Positions 25,375-34,297 of a stretch of 46,168 nt of DNA are shown in pieces; the stretch's first letter is position 1; every line of letters begins with the position of its first letter. Origin of the DNA: Limosilactobacillus oris DSM 4864 (lineage in GTDB: Bacteria; Bacillota; Bacilli; Lactobacillales; Lactobacillaceae); NCBI RefSeq assembly GCF_001434465.1, contig NZ_AZGE01000012.1, forward strand, positions 1 to 46,168, written 5' to 3'. Position numbers and translations under genes: made by a program. Below the pieces are notes generated by a model, which worked only from the letters and a program-made list of their open reading frames with translations, searched no databases and was not told the origin of the DNA.

Positions 25375-26782
25375 CAGCCAGTCCCTCCTTTACTAGGGTC
25401 AAAAAGATCGTCACAATCAGCAGGTCGGCGGTTCCGCCAAGGCTCAGGTGCTTAGCAGTAAACTCCTGCTCCAGCTGGGCCAACTTTGCCCGGCCCGCCG
25501 CAGTCGTAACCCCGCCCGCCGCCAGACATGCGTCCACCTGGGTGTTTTTCCATTCCAAAATGGCTGGGTCGCCGGCTCGTTTCACCAGGGTGGAGTCCTC
25601 GGTGTAGCGGGCAAGGGCAAGCATCGTCTGGATAATCCGCCGGTTCCACTCGCCAGCGGTAGCAAGCATCGCCGGTAAGCCATGGTCAAATACCGTTGGG
25701 TAGCCGGCCTGGGCCTCGCCCCGAATCCCCGTCAAACCGTACTGGCGGTACTGGAGTTCCCCGGCCGTCTGCTGGTCCACTGCCGCTTGTTTTTGCAAGT
25801 CATCCTGAACCAAGCCAACGAGGAGCTGTTTGACCGTTGCTTGGATGTCTGCCAGATCGACGCGACCGTTCCGCCGCCAGCTATCTGCCACCGCCAAGGT
25901 CATAATACCAAGGGAAAAGACAGCGCCCTTATGGGTATTCACGCCGTTTGTCGCCGCAAACATTGCCTGTTCGGCCCGCTTGCCAAATTCACGGAGTTCC
26001 TTAAACATCAGCGGGTAGTCGGCCGGGTGTTCGCTCAGGCCCAGTTTCGCGGCCTGTTCCAGGTAGCGGCGGAAACTCAGGGAGCTATTGATAAAGGTAA
26101 AGACGCTCATGTCAGGATGAGCGCTGTGTTCCACCGGATCCACCAGGCCCGGCTTGGGCCATGCCACTACTTCGTACAAGAGTGATTGCTGGGCAAAGGC
26201 CACTAGGCGGTCACGCACCCGGCGCCGCTGTTCGACGGCCAGCGCCGCGCTAATCAAGCTGCTTACCGCCGCCTGCAGTTCCGCCACCGTATGCCGCCGG
26301 GACCGCCCGCACTCCTTTGCCGGCCGCCCACAGACAAAGCACCGCCGCGCCGGCTGGCCACTGTCCGCCCGTGAAAGCGGGACGACCTGTCCAGCCCGCT
26401 GCACCAGAACATCCAAGTCAAAGAGGCGGTGGCTTGCCTGTCCCTCCTCGAAGCGGGTCGTCTGTGCCTTCACGTCCTGGGGAGTTGCCTTGACCAGGTA
26501 GAAGCGCTCGGGACCGGTTCCGGCGTCCAGCCACTCCGTATCCTGGTAAAAGAGCTGACCCGTGGTGAGCCAATCCCGTTCCAAAGCCAGCAGTTCCGTC
26601 GTGAAGAAGCGCTGAATGGCCCGGTTATTTTTGATGGGTCCCGGAATATTAAGTTTGGCCGCCACCACCGTCATGGCGGGGTGGGCCGCTACCAGCCGTT
26701 GCTGGAGGGCCGCTCGACGGTCCTTATTTGCCAACACCGCTGGAATATCCTGGGGCTGGCCCGTTGCAAAAATACTTGTCAT
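25358..26782 (-). CDS. citXG: CitXG, fused holo-ACP synthase and triphosphoribosyl-dephospho-CoA synthase
   Basis: This 474-residue protein joins two activities that build and attach the citrate lyase prosthetic group. Residues 1 to about 180 are CitX (phosphoribosyl-dephospho-CoA transferase) with the GRPAKECGRSRRH motif. The rest is CitG (makes triphosphoribosyl-dephospho-CoA from ATP and dephospho-CoA) with KPGLVDP, GVNTHKGAVFSLG and the final SLGGTADLL block. Many bacteria have separate genes. AAAGGAG precedes the ATG. It is separated from citF by a 93-bp gap that contains a hairpin and a possible promoter. It overlaps the hydrolase gene. Confidence 0.92.
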   Translation of the reverse strand: MTSIFATGQPQDIPAVLANKDRRAALQQRLVAAHPAMTVVAAKLNIPGPIKNNRAIQRFFTTELLALERDWLTTGQLFYQDTEWLDAGTGPERFYLVKATPQDVKAQTTRFEEGQASHRLFDLDVLVQRAGQVVPLSRADSGQPARRCFVCGRPAKECGRSRRHTVAELQAAVSSLISAALAVEQRRRVRDRLVAFAQQSLLYEVVAWPKPGLVDPVEHSAHPDMSVFTFINSSLSFRRYLEQAAKLGLSEHPADYPLMFKELREFGKRAEQAMFAATNGVNTHKGAVFSLGIMTLAVADSWRRNGRVDLADIQATVKQLLVGLVQDDLQKQAAVDQQTAGELQYRQYGLTGIRGEAQAGYPTVFDHGLPAMLATAGEWNRRIIQTMLALARYTEDSTLVKRAGDPAILEWKNTQVDACLAAGGVTTAAGRAKLAQLEQEFTAKHLSLGGTADLLIVTIFLTLVKEGLADGLSD

Positions 26783-26820
26783 TGTAGGCTCCTTTCACGT
26801 TTGCGTGTTCTACTATATGT

Positions 26821-26863
26821 ATTATAAAACGGGTGGGATTCCATGTAACCTCACCCGTTTTAT
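26821..26863 (-). terminator. Intercistronic hairpin with an embedded promoter, between citF and citXG
   Basis: On the minus strand ATAAAACGGGTG (26863-26852) pairs with CACCCGTTTTAT (26834-26823). The descending arm runs into TATAAT (26826-26821), with GTTACA 17 bp upstream in the loop (26849-26844) as a fair -35. The same DNA could thus lower read-through from citF and start a citXG transcript. Confidence 0.6.
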
Positions 26864-26875
26864 CAATTCTTAAAA

Positions 26876-28414
26876 TTAGTCTTTAATCTGCTTTACTTCG
26901 TCAATCAAAGTTCCGTCACGGTATTCAACCAGGGCCACAGTCCGGTCAGTGTATTCGATTGACTTTGGCTTGCCAACGATTCCTTCTGCCCGCTTTTGCA
27001 GTTCTTCGATTGAAACCAGCGGAATGCTTGGAGCCTTCTTGAAGGCTTCAATGAGGTCCTTCCGTGCTGGGTTAACGGCTACCCCGACTTCAGTAACCAG
27101 GACGTCAATGGATGAGCCTGGCGTAGTGATGGAGTTAACGGCGGGAACAACGGTGGCAATCCGGCCCCGGGTCAGTGGAGCGGAGATGATCGTCATCTTA
27201 GCGGTACCAGCATCCTGGTGACCACCAACGGCACCCCGGATAACCCCGTTGGAACCAGTCAGCACGTTAACGTTGAACTTGGTGTCGATTTCCAGGGCAG
27301 ACAGGATGGCAACATCCAGTTGGTCAACCATGGCACCCTTGTTGTCAGGGTCGGCGTACCAGGAACCGTCAATTTCGATTTGACCAGGGTTGGACTTCAT
27401 GCTGGAAGCGGCACCCTTGTCAAAGTCTTGGACGTCCATAACCTTCTTAACCAGGCCTTCTTCAAGCAGCTTGACGATTGGTGAAGTCGTTCCCCCACAA
27501 GTGAAGGCAGCCGTAACGTCATTGTCCAGCATAGATTGACGCAGGTAACGGGTAACGGCCAGTGAAGCACCACCAGTACCAGTCTGGAAGGAGAAGCCGT
27601 TCTTGAAGTAAGGTGAGTTAACGATGACATCGTTAACCATCTTGGCAATCTTCAATTCCTTCGGGTCCTTAGTGAACCGGGTAGCCCCACTACCGATCCG
27701 GTCAGGGTCCCCAACCTTGTCAACCTTAACCACGTAGTCAACCTGGGTCTGCTTGATGGAAGCAGGCGTGTTCGGGTAGTCGGCAATGGTGTCAGTCAGG
27801 AGAACCACCTTGTTAGCGTATTGGGCATCCACCAGGGCGTAACCAAGGGAACCAAGGGCGGAGTCACCTTCCATCCCGTTAGCGTTCCCCATCCGGTCGG
27901 AGTTCGGAACACCCAGGAAAGCCACGTCAATCTTGATGTTGCCATTTTCGATGGAACGCGCACGGTTACCGTGGGAACGGAAGATAACCGGGTTCTTCAA
28001 CAAACCGTGAGAAACGGCTTCACCCAGGCTGCCCCGCATTCCGGAGCTGGTAATGTTAGTGATGGTGCCGGCCTTGATGGCTTCAACCACCTTATCGTTC
28101 ATTACACCGGTCAAAGAAGATGGCGCCAGGGTCAGGTCCTTGTAGCCCATCTTAATGATCTTATCCATAACCATGTTGAAGACATAGTCACCATTCCGGA
28201 AGTGGTGGTGGAATGAAATCGTCATCCCGTCCTTCAGGTTGTCCTTGATGACTTGGTCTAAGGAGTCGACCAGCTTGTCGTCACCCTTGGTTACGCGAAC
28301 ATCGTGGCCCGTGTAGTGAACCGTTGGGTGGCCAATTTCGGTAGTTTCAAATGGCTTGTAGTTAGTTGAGTTTAAGATTTCGTCTGAGATTTCACGACCG
28401 ACACTATTTTTCAA
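26876..28414 (-). CDS. citF: Citrate lyase alpha subunit (citrate:acetyl-ACP transferase)
   Basis: This 512-residue subunit transfers the acetyl thioester of the acyl carrier protein to citrate, releasing acetate. Its size and blocks ([21 protein letters not shown], GLxG-like turns in [11 protein letters not shown]) match CitF. The start is TTG at 28414: it lies nine bases after GGAGG, gives MKNSVGREI as in CitF proteins, and sits within the last codons of citE (11-bp overlap). An ATG six codons earlier would sit on the ribosome site itself. It works in a complex with CitD and CitE. Confidence 0.95.
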   Translation of the reverse strand: MKNSVGREISDEILNSTNYKPFETTEIGHPTVHYTGHDVRVTKGDDKLVDSLDQVIKDNLKDGMTISFHHHFRNGDYVFNMVMDKIIKMGYKDLTLAPSSLTGVMNDKVVEAIKAGTITNITSSGMRGSLGEAVSHGLLKNPVIFRSHGNRARSIENGNIKIDVAFLGVPNSDRMGNANGMEGDSALGSLGYALVDAQYANKVVLLTDTIADYPNTPASIKQTQVDYVVKVDKVGDPDRIGSGATRFTKDPKELKIAKMVNDVIVNSPYFKNGFSFQTGTGGASLAVTRYLRQSMLDNDVTAAFTCGGTTSPIVKLLEEGLVKKVMDVQDFDKGAASSMKSNPGQIEIDGSWYADPDNKGAMVDQLDVAILSALEIDTKFNVNVLTGSNGVIRGAVGGHQDAGTAKMTIISAPLTRGRIATVVPAVNSITTPGSSIDVLVTEVGVAVNPARKDLIEAFKKAPSIPLVSIEELQKRAEGIVGKPKSIEYTDRTVALVEYRDGTLIDEVKQIKD

Positions 28415-29309
28415 TGTATTCACCCTCCTCATTGATCAGGTTGGAAGCCTTAGCTAAGCGAATTACCCGTTGTGCACGCAGGACAACGGGGCGGTCAACC
28501 ATTTGACCGTTCATGGAAATAACACCGGAACCCTTCTGGTGGGCTTCTTCAATGGCTGCTTCCACGTCCAACGCGTTTTCGATTTCTTTCTTGGTTGGCT
28601 CGTAAACCTTGTTAACCCAGTCAATTTGCCGTGGGTTAACAAGGGACTTGCCGTCAAAGCCAAGTTCGTGGATGTGTTCAGTTTCCCGCTGGAAGCCTTC
28701 CACGTCGTTCATGTTGGTGAAGACGGTATCGAAGGCGGCAATTCCAGCAGCCCGGGCGGCGTGGAGAATCATGTTCCGCGCAAATTCTAGTTCGGCGCCG
28801 TCTGGGTAACGGTGGGTCTTCATGTCAGTCGTGTAGTCTTCGGCAGACAGGGCCAGACCAATCATCCGGTCGGTACTTGCGGCGATTTCTGGGGCGTTTA
28901 GAACACCCTTCGCGCTTTCAATGGCGGCCATGACATGGGTTGAGCCAGGTTCGCGGCCGAACTTCTTTTCGGCTTCTTCCACTACCTTGACCAGGTCGAG
29001 CATCATTTGAGCGGATTCAACCTTTGGCAACCGCACAACTTCGATGCCGGCCTTAACCATGGCGTAAACATCATTCTTGAAGTATGGCGTGTCAATCCCG
29101 TTGACCCGGACAACCAACTCAGAGTCGCCGTAGTCTTGGGTTTGTAATGCTTCGTAAACCAGCATCCGGGCAGCATCCTTTTCCGACATGGAAACAGAGT
29201 CTTCCAGGTCGAACATAATGGAGTCCGCACCGTAAATACCAGCATCCTTAACCATTCCGGCGTTGTTCCCCGGAACAAACATCATGGTCCGACGTAAACG
29301 TTCTTCCAT
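28404..29309 (-). CDS. citE: Citrate lyase beta subunit (citryl-ACP lyase)
   Basis: This 301-residue HpcH/HpaI-type lyase splits citryl-ACP into oxaloacetate and acetyl-ACP. Typical blocks are [11 protein letters not shown] near the N-terminus, MFDLEDSV with a metal-ligand acidic residue, and [12 protein letters not shown]. It lies 2 bp after citD and overlaps citF. The ATG is preceded by GGGAGG inside the end of citD. Together with CitD and CitF it yields the oxaloacetate used by CitM and, probably, the malate dehydrogenase-like enzyme at 34.3 kb. Confidence 0.95.
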   Translation of the reverse strand: MEERLRRTMMFVPGNNAGMVKDAGIYGADSIMFDLEDSVSMSEKDAARMLVYEALQTQDYGDSELVVRVNGIDTPYFKNDVYAMVKAGIEVVRLPKVESAQMMLDLVKVVEEAEKKFGREPGSTHVMAAIESAKGVLNAPEIAASTDRMIGLALSAEDYTTDMKTHRYPDGAELEFARNMILHAARAAGIAAFDTVFTNMNDVEGFQRETEHIHELGFDGKSLVNPRQIDWVNKVYEPTKKEIENALDVEAAIEEAHQKGSGVISMNGQMVDRPVVLRAQRVIRLAKASNLINEEGEYIEK

Positions 29310-29311
29310 TA

Positions 29312-29605
29312 TTAAAATACCTCCCAGTCTGGTTGATCCGTAGTTTCCAGAGCCCGTTGTGCGGCTGCCATGGTCCGTGCCTTCACAACACAGTCCAGGG
29401 CTCCTTTGTCAACGGCCTTGACGTTCGCGTTGTCAATTCCGTAGGCGTTCAAAGTCTCAGTGATGACCTTGCGAATTTGGTCGCCGTACAGCTCCTCCAC
29501 TGAGGAATCTAGGTCGATATTGATTCCGTTGTCGCCCTTGCTCAGGGTGATTTGGATATCGGATGATTCCAAAGTTCCTGCAAGTGCAGTCTTCTTAATA
29601 TCCAT
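29312..29605 (-). CDS. citD: Citrate lyase gamma subunit (acyl carrier protein)
   Basis: This 97-residue acyl carrier carries the phosphoribosyl-dephospho-CoA group, which CitXG makes and attaches, at a serine near residue 14 (AGTLESSD). CitC acetylates the thiol. Its start ATG overlaps the TAA stop of citC by one base (TAATG), so translation is coupled. Length and order are usual for the citCDEF unit. Confidence 0.94.
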   Translation of the reverse strand: MDIKKTALAGTLESSDIQITLSKGDNGINIDLDSSVEELYGDQIRKVITETLNAYGIDNANVKAVDKGALDCVVKARTMAAAQRALETTDQPDWEVF

Positions 29606-30648
29606 TATTCTAAACTTCCTTCCTTAATGCGTGCTCTGAGATCAGACCAGTGATTTTGAATAAATGAGAGCGTCGTTTGTGGAACGTAATCTTGCACCAC
29701 CGCTAATTCATCGTTAGCAATCGCTGCTCGTACCTTCGTGGCTGAAATCACGTCCTGACTAGCATTAGCAGCCCGATCCAGGATTTTGACCTCAACCTCA
29801 GGTGGTAGAACCCTAGTTAATTCTTGGTTATAAATATCAGTTGTCGGCGAGAACGGCTCGCTGCCAACGTAACGCCGCGTAATGTTTAACGGCGCGGCAA
29901 TTTGCTCCTTAAAGAGGGTGGCGTCCAAAGCGGCCTGAAAGTGGGCCACGTTTTGGTCGTCTTTAAGGAAATAGGCCGGGAACGTGGCGTAGGAAACCAT
30001 GTAGTCCCCGCCAGGAACCACCGTCACGTTGTCCAGGTCGGCGCACCCCGCTTGGACTAGCTGGTAACGCTCCGCAGCGGTAAAGAGCGAGGCCTCCTGG
30101 CTGACCACGAAAACGTAGACGTGGTCGTTTTCTTTGCTAGCCTGCTCCACCAAGTAGCGGTGGCCGTTGGTAAAGGGGTTGGCATTCATCACGATACCAG
30201 CAATTTGACTATCGTCCTGGTCGGCAAAGTGCGGCAGGTCCTGGATGTAGTCGTGAACGTCCGGGGTCCCATTCTCCATGATGGCCCCGTCGTCAACCAC
30301 CGCCAGGGCGTGAAAACCAACGTAGCCGAAGCTCTGGACGTACTGAGGCTTGGTAAAGACGAAGAGGTGGAAGCGGCCCATTGTTGCCGCCTCGTTGACC
30401 AGCTTGCTGACCAGCTCATTAAAGGTTTCCCCATGGCCCTTGACCTTGGAACAGACAGCGATGTATTTCAGGACGTTGCCGGCAATCGAGCCGGTCGCCA
30501 TAATCTCGCCGTCCTCCTCCCAGACGAAGGTTCGCTCAACCTGCTGGGTTTCCTTTGGTGAAAACTCCGTGATTCCCGTCTTTTTTAAGAACGCCTGCCA
30601 CTTGGCAAAGTTCCGCTTGATGTGAATGTTGATTTCACGAACCTGCAT
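29605..30648 (-). CDS. citC: [Citrate lyase] acetate ligase
   Basis: This 347-residue enzyme activates citrate lyase by acetylating the CitD thiol with acetate and ATP. The N-terminal part (about 1-130) is GNAT-like (ATGSIAGNVLKYIAV). The C-terminal nucleotidyltransferase domain begins with MNANPFTNGHRYL, carrying the GH of the HxGH-type site. GGAGG precedes the ATG, which lies 17 bp after the citM stop. It overlaps citD by one base. Confidence 0.94.
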   Translation of the reverse strand: MQVREINIHIKRNFAKWQAFLKKTGITEFSPKETQQVERTFVWEEDGEIMATGSIAGNVLKYIAVCSKVKGHGETFNELVSKLVNEAATMGRFHLFVFTKPQYVQSFGYVGFHALAVVDDGAIMENGTPDVHDYIQDLPHFADQDDSQIAGIVMNANPFTNGHRYLVEQASKENDHVYVFVVSQEASLFTAAERYQLVQAGCADLDNVTVVPGGDYMVSYATFPAYFLKDDQNVAHFQAALDATLFKEQIAAPLNITRRYVGSEPFSPTTDIYNQELTRVLPPEVEVKILDRAANASQDVISATKVRAAIANDELAVVQDYVPQTTLSFIQNHWSDLRARIKEGSLE

Positions 30649-30665
30649 GGTCGCTCCTCCTCTAG

Positions 30666-31820
30666 TTACTTCTTGCTCGCCGCGTAATCCTTGACCGCTT
30701 GGGCCACCGTATCCACGACCCCGTCATCAAAGACGCCGGGGACAAAACGGTCGGCCGTCGGTTCGGGTACAAGACTGGCAATCCCTTGGGCAATCGCCTT
30801 CTCCAGGCCAAAGTCCACCTTGTTCAGATCGGTTGCCAGCAGGCCCTTGTAGAGGCCCGGGAAGACCAAGATGTTGTTGACCTGGTTCGGGTACTGGCTC
30901 GAACCAGTTGCCATCACCTGAACCCCCGCTTCGTGGGCCACGGCCGGGTCAATTTCCGGCTTCGGGTTGGCCAAGGCAAAGATAATCGGGTTATCTGCCA
31001 TCTTCTTAACCTGGTCGGCGCTTAAAACGTCGGCGTCGGACAGGCCAATAAAGACGTCCCGGTCGCGAACGGCTTCGTCCAGGTCAGCATAAGCAGTCTC
31101 GTCACTGCTCTGCTTAACCAGGTCCGTCTGGTAGTGGTTATAGTTCTTACTATCAGCGTGAACCGGACCATCAATGTCGACGAAGGTGATGTTCTTGATA
31201 CCAGCTGCGAAGAGAAGGCGGGCGGTCGCAACCCCTGAGGCCCCCACCCCGTTGATGACAACCTTCAAGTCGGTCAGCTGCTTGCCAACCACCTTGGCGG
31301 CGTTGATCAAACCGGCTAGAACTACGATGGCCGTCCCCTCCTGGTCATCGTGGTAGACGGGAATATTAACTTCCTTCGCCAGTTTTTCCTCAATTTCAAA
31401 GCAGCGGGGGGCCGCAATGTCTTCGAGGTGGAAGCCGGCAAAGGACTCCTGCATGTTCTTCAAGGTACTAACCACTTCATCTGGTGAAACCTGCTCGACG
31501 GTCAGTGGCAGGGCATTTACCCCGGACAAATCCTTGTATAAGAGGGCCTTTCCTTCCACGATTGGCAAGCCGCCGGCCGGGCCGATGTTTCCCAGGCCGA
31601 GCACTGCGGAGCCATCCGTGACCAGGGCGACCAGCTTGCCGCTCATTGTGTACTTATCCTTTAACTCCGGATAACGTTCAATCAGCTTAGAAATAATCGC
31701 CACGCCTGGCGTGTAAGCCTCGCCTAATTCCTGCTTGTTGTGGACCGCAAACTCCGGTGAGATGGCAAGCACACCGTGGTGTTTTGCATGAAGTGATAAT
31801 ACTTCTTCGTCTTTCATCAT
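30666..31820 (-). CDS. citM: CitM, malic-enzyme-family oxaloacetate decarboxylase
   Basis: This 384-residue short-form malic enzyme family member has the tyrosine region YTPGVA, lysine and acidic metal-ligand blocks (FHLEDIAAP), YHDDQEGTA and a nucleotide site NGVGASGVA. In lactic acid bacterial cit clusters the gene at this place (CitM) decarboxylates oxaloacetate to pyruvate, so that role is likely; oxidative malate decarboxylation is the alternative. I start at the ATG at 31820, six bases after GGAGG, rather than two codons upstream. It is the first gene of the cit operon. Confidence 0.9.
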   Translation of the reverse strand: MMKDEEVLSLHAKHHGVLAISPEFAVHNKQELGEAYTPGVAIISKLIERYPELKDKYTMSGKLVALVTDGSAVLGLGNIGPAGGLPIVEGKALLYKDLSGVNALPLTVEQVSPDEVVSTLKNMQESFAGFHLEDIAAPRCFEIEEKLAKEVNIPVYHDDQEGTAIVVLAGLINAAKVVGKQLTDLKVVINGVGASGVATARLLFAAGIKNITFVDIDGPVHADSKNYNHYQTDLVKQSSDETAYADLDEAVRDRDVFIGLSDADVLSADQVKKMADNPIIFALANPKPEIDPAVAHEAGVQVMATGSSQYPNQVNNILVFPGLYKGLLATDLNKVDFGLEKAIAQGIASLVPEPTADRFVPGVFDDGVVDTVAQAVKDYAASKK

Positions 31821-31844
31821 TAACATCCTCCAACCACTAGGCCT

Positions 31845-31931
31845 AGTTTACTATCTTTTTTAAATATTGTAAATATAAGCGAATGTTTTTAAATATTTGA
31901 AAAGAACCCGAGTGAAATTAAATGCTATAAT
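31845..31931. promoter_or_regulatory. Divergent citM / citI promoter region with AT-rich direct repeats
   Basis: For citM (minus), TTTACA (31873-31868) and TAAACT (31850-31845) are 17 bp apart. For citI (plus), TATAAT (31926-31931) has an upstream TG (extended -10) but no good -35. Between them are two near-identical AT-rich stretches, TTTTTAAATATTGTAAA (about 31857-31873) and TTTTTAAATATTTGAAA (about 31886-31902). CitI of related lactic acid bacteria binds AT-rich operators between citI and citM, so these are the likely sites (inference). Confidence 0.65.
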
Positions 31932-31970
31932 CAACTGTAATAGACTTTCCACAAAGCAGGTGAAGGATTC

Positions 31971-32918
31971 ATGGACGCAGAACACAACCAGCTCCTGGCA
32001 ACCTTAGCGCAGGACTACTACCTCAGTAAGATGGCCATCAGTGATATTTCCAAAAAGTACCACCTCAGCCGCTATCTCATTATGAAATACCTGGATGAAG
32101 CGCTGGCCTCGGGGATTGTCAGCATCAACATCCACACAGATTACGACCGCAACGCTAAACTAGAACGCACCCTCCAGCAGCACTTCAAGATTAAAAACCT
32201 CATCGTCATCAAGGACCCGACGAATCCCCAAGACCGCGACCAAATCATCGCGACCTTCGCGGCCAACCAGGTCCAGTCACTGATTAGGGACTGCCATACG
32301 GTCGGGCTGACCTGGGGCGAGACTATCTACGCCATGCTCGACCACTTCAACAAGCAGACCGCCAGCCAGCTGACCTTTACCCAGTTTATGGGCGAAAACA
32401 TGCGCTACCACTCCTCGGCAGCGTCGATGCGGATGGTCCAAAAGGCCGCGGCCAAGTACGATGTTCCCTACCAGACGATTCCCGGTCCACTGTACATCAT
32501 TAATGACCAGGCACGGACGGCCCTTTACCAGGAGCCGGCATTCACCGCGGCGTTTACGGCGGCCCGCCGGATGGATATTATCATTTGTGGGCTCGGCACC
32601 CGCCAGTCCATCAACAGTATTCCCGCCTGGGCGGAGAACACTGACCGGATTTTCCCCGGAGTCGACCTGGGTAAGATTGCCGGTGTCGCGTTTGGACGGC
32701 CCTATGACCTTCACGGCCGGTTCCTGGTGTCGCCGGAAAATGACAAAACCCTTTCCATCCCCCTCGACCAAATCATGCGGGTGCCCCGACGGCTTGCCAT
32801 CGTCCAGCGAAAATCAAAGTTCCAAGCGGCCCGAGGTGCTTTGGAGGGGAAGCTCTTCACCGACATGATTCTGACCGAGTCAGTTGCCTTGCGGATTACC
32901 GACGCCCTCGGAATTTAG
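31971..32918 (+). CDS. citI: CitI, SorC/DeoR-type citrate regulator
   Basis: This 315-residue protein has an N-terminal helix-turn-helix (KMAISDISKKYHLSRYLIMKYL) and a SorC-type sugar-phosphate-isomerase-like effector domain (GLTWGETIYAML, IICGLGTRQS). It is divergent from citM in the arrangement known for CitI/CitO, the citrate-responsive activator of cit genes in lactic acid bacteria. AGGTGAAGG precedes the ATG. The assignment as CitI rests on family and position. Repeat copy C begins 8 bp after the stop. Confidence 0.88.
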   Translation: MDAEHNQLLATLAQDYYLSKMAISDISKKYHLSRYLIMKYLDEALASGIVSINIHTDYDRNAKLERTLQQHFKIKNLIVIKDPTNPQDRDQIIATFAANQVQSLIRDCHTVGLTWGETIYAMLDHFNKQTASQLTFTQFMGENMRYHSSAASMRMVQKAAAKYDVPYQTIPGPLYIINDQARTALYQEPAFTAAFTAARRMDIIICGLGTRQSINSIPAWAENTDRIFPGVDLGKIAGVAFGRPYDLHGRFLVSPENDKTLSIPLDQIMRVPRRLAIVQRKSKFQAARGALEGKLFTDMILTESVALRITDALGI

Positions 32919-32925
32919 GATTTAA

Positions 32926-33097
32926 AAGAGAGTGGGACAGAACTAGCTTGTCTAGTTCGTCGTCCCACCTCCGCAAGGATGGCTAGGTTGGTCAAATGCT
33001 GATTTATCAGCGTTTGAACTGCCAGCCAGCTACTGCGCTGAGGCATTACTAACTTTAAAATATTGAAGAGGCTGAGTTAATTTTCAGCCTCTTTTTT
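32926..33097 (+). repeat. Convergent-junction repeat, copy C (hairpin 2 deleted)
   Basis: The first hairpin matches copy A base for base (GTGGGAC...GTCCCAC, with GAACTAG/CTAGTTC). The second hairpin is missing through a deletion of about 23 bp. The third hairpin and core are present. The terminator is perfect here: AAGAGGCTGA (33066-33075) pairs with TCAGCCTCTT (33084-33093), followed by TTTTTT. The element follows citI and faces the damaged DASS gene. Confidence 0.9.
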
Positions 33098-33171
33098 GAT
33101 TACTAGTGAATGATTCAAAAAGGCAACTTACCAATCCAACTCTTTCAGTAGCAAACTATTCAATTAAGTTA

Positions 33172-34256
33172 TTACCAGAGGCCAATAACCTTCATCCACT
33201 AGAACTAGAGAACCACTTGATGAAGCCTAATTCTGACAGTTGACCAGCCATGTATACCAGGACAGACAGCCAGATCAGAACGTTCCAAGCACCAGTTTCG
33301 TGCAGCAGGTCCTTTGTGTCCAGGACACCGGTAATCAACAGCAGGGAAATTGCCAAGAAGGCGACGAAGGTGGCGTCAATTGCTGGGATGAAACTAGTTA
33401 ACATCCAGAGAACCAGGGTCAGGATGAAAATCAAGCCCATCAGCTTTTCAGAAATCTTCATCTTGCCCATCTTGTCTAACTCTTCGTTAGCCCATTCCTT
33501 CGCGTTAGGCGTTTCCTTAACCTCAGGCGGGTACATCTTGTAGATAATGTATGGAGTAGCAAGCAGACAGATAACACTTGGAACAACACCGGCAACGAAC
33601 CAGCCCAACCAGGTAATGTTGATGTGCAGGGTCTTTGCCAGGGCCACGATAACTAGGTTTGGTGCCATGGCCGTCATGAACGTTGCAGAAGTAATCAGGT
33701 TACTGTGGAATTCAGAGAAGACCAGGAATGAACCAATCTTCTTCCGTGTGCCCTTCTTGGGGTCAGATCCGTAAGTTTCTGCCAGTGACTTCACGATTGG
33801 GTAAACAACCCCACCGGCACGCGCCGTGTTGGATGGGATGGCTGGTGAAGTAACCAGGTCGATCCCCATGATGGAGTACGCTAACCCCAAACTCCGGTGA
33901 CCGAAGCTCCGGACGAATACCAGGGCAATCCGGCGTCCCAGGCCGGTCTTGATGAAGCCCCGGGAGAGCATGAAGGCCATTGCAATCAGCCAAGCAGATG
34001 AGTTACTGAAGGCGGTCAGGGCCCCCTTCATTGGTGCCAGACCTACCAGCACCATCACCGTGAAACCGACTAGGGTCGTCCCGGCAATTGGCAGCGGCTG
34101 GGTGATACAGCCGACGATTGTGGCAACGAAAATGGCAAACATGTGCCAAGCAGCTAATGAAACGCCATCCGGCCGAATTGGACCACAGAACCACAGGATT
34201 AAACCAATGGCAAGTGTCCAGGCCCAGGCCTTAGTTTTGAACTTTGATAATTCCAT
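33172..34256 (-). pseudogene. DASS (SLC13-like) dicarboxylate transporter, internally deleted
   Basis: The gene encodes 354 residues with the DASS N-terminal blocks (ITQPLPIAGTTLVGF, SNSSAWLIAMAFMLSRGF, ITSPAIPSNTARAGG-like DLVTSPAIPSNTARAGG, SEFHSNLITSATFMTAMAPN) and then stops after FIKWFSSSSG at 33192. Family members are about 470 residues. In another frame right at that point, 33198-33172 reads WMKVIGLW and stop, which looks like the usual DASS C-terminal tag. So roughly 110-120 codons seem to be deleted, with a frameshift at the join. It is the last gene of the fumC operon. The carrier is probably inactive. Confidence 0.75.
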
Positions 34257-34297
34257 CTTTCAATTCCTCTTTATATTAAGTCTTTCCTCTAATCAAG

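Noticed and set aside
33172-34256. DASS gene as a naturally short carrier
   Set aside because: The DASS family needs its second half for the transport site. The remnant of the usual C-terminal tag in another frame right after the stop points to deletion.
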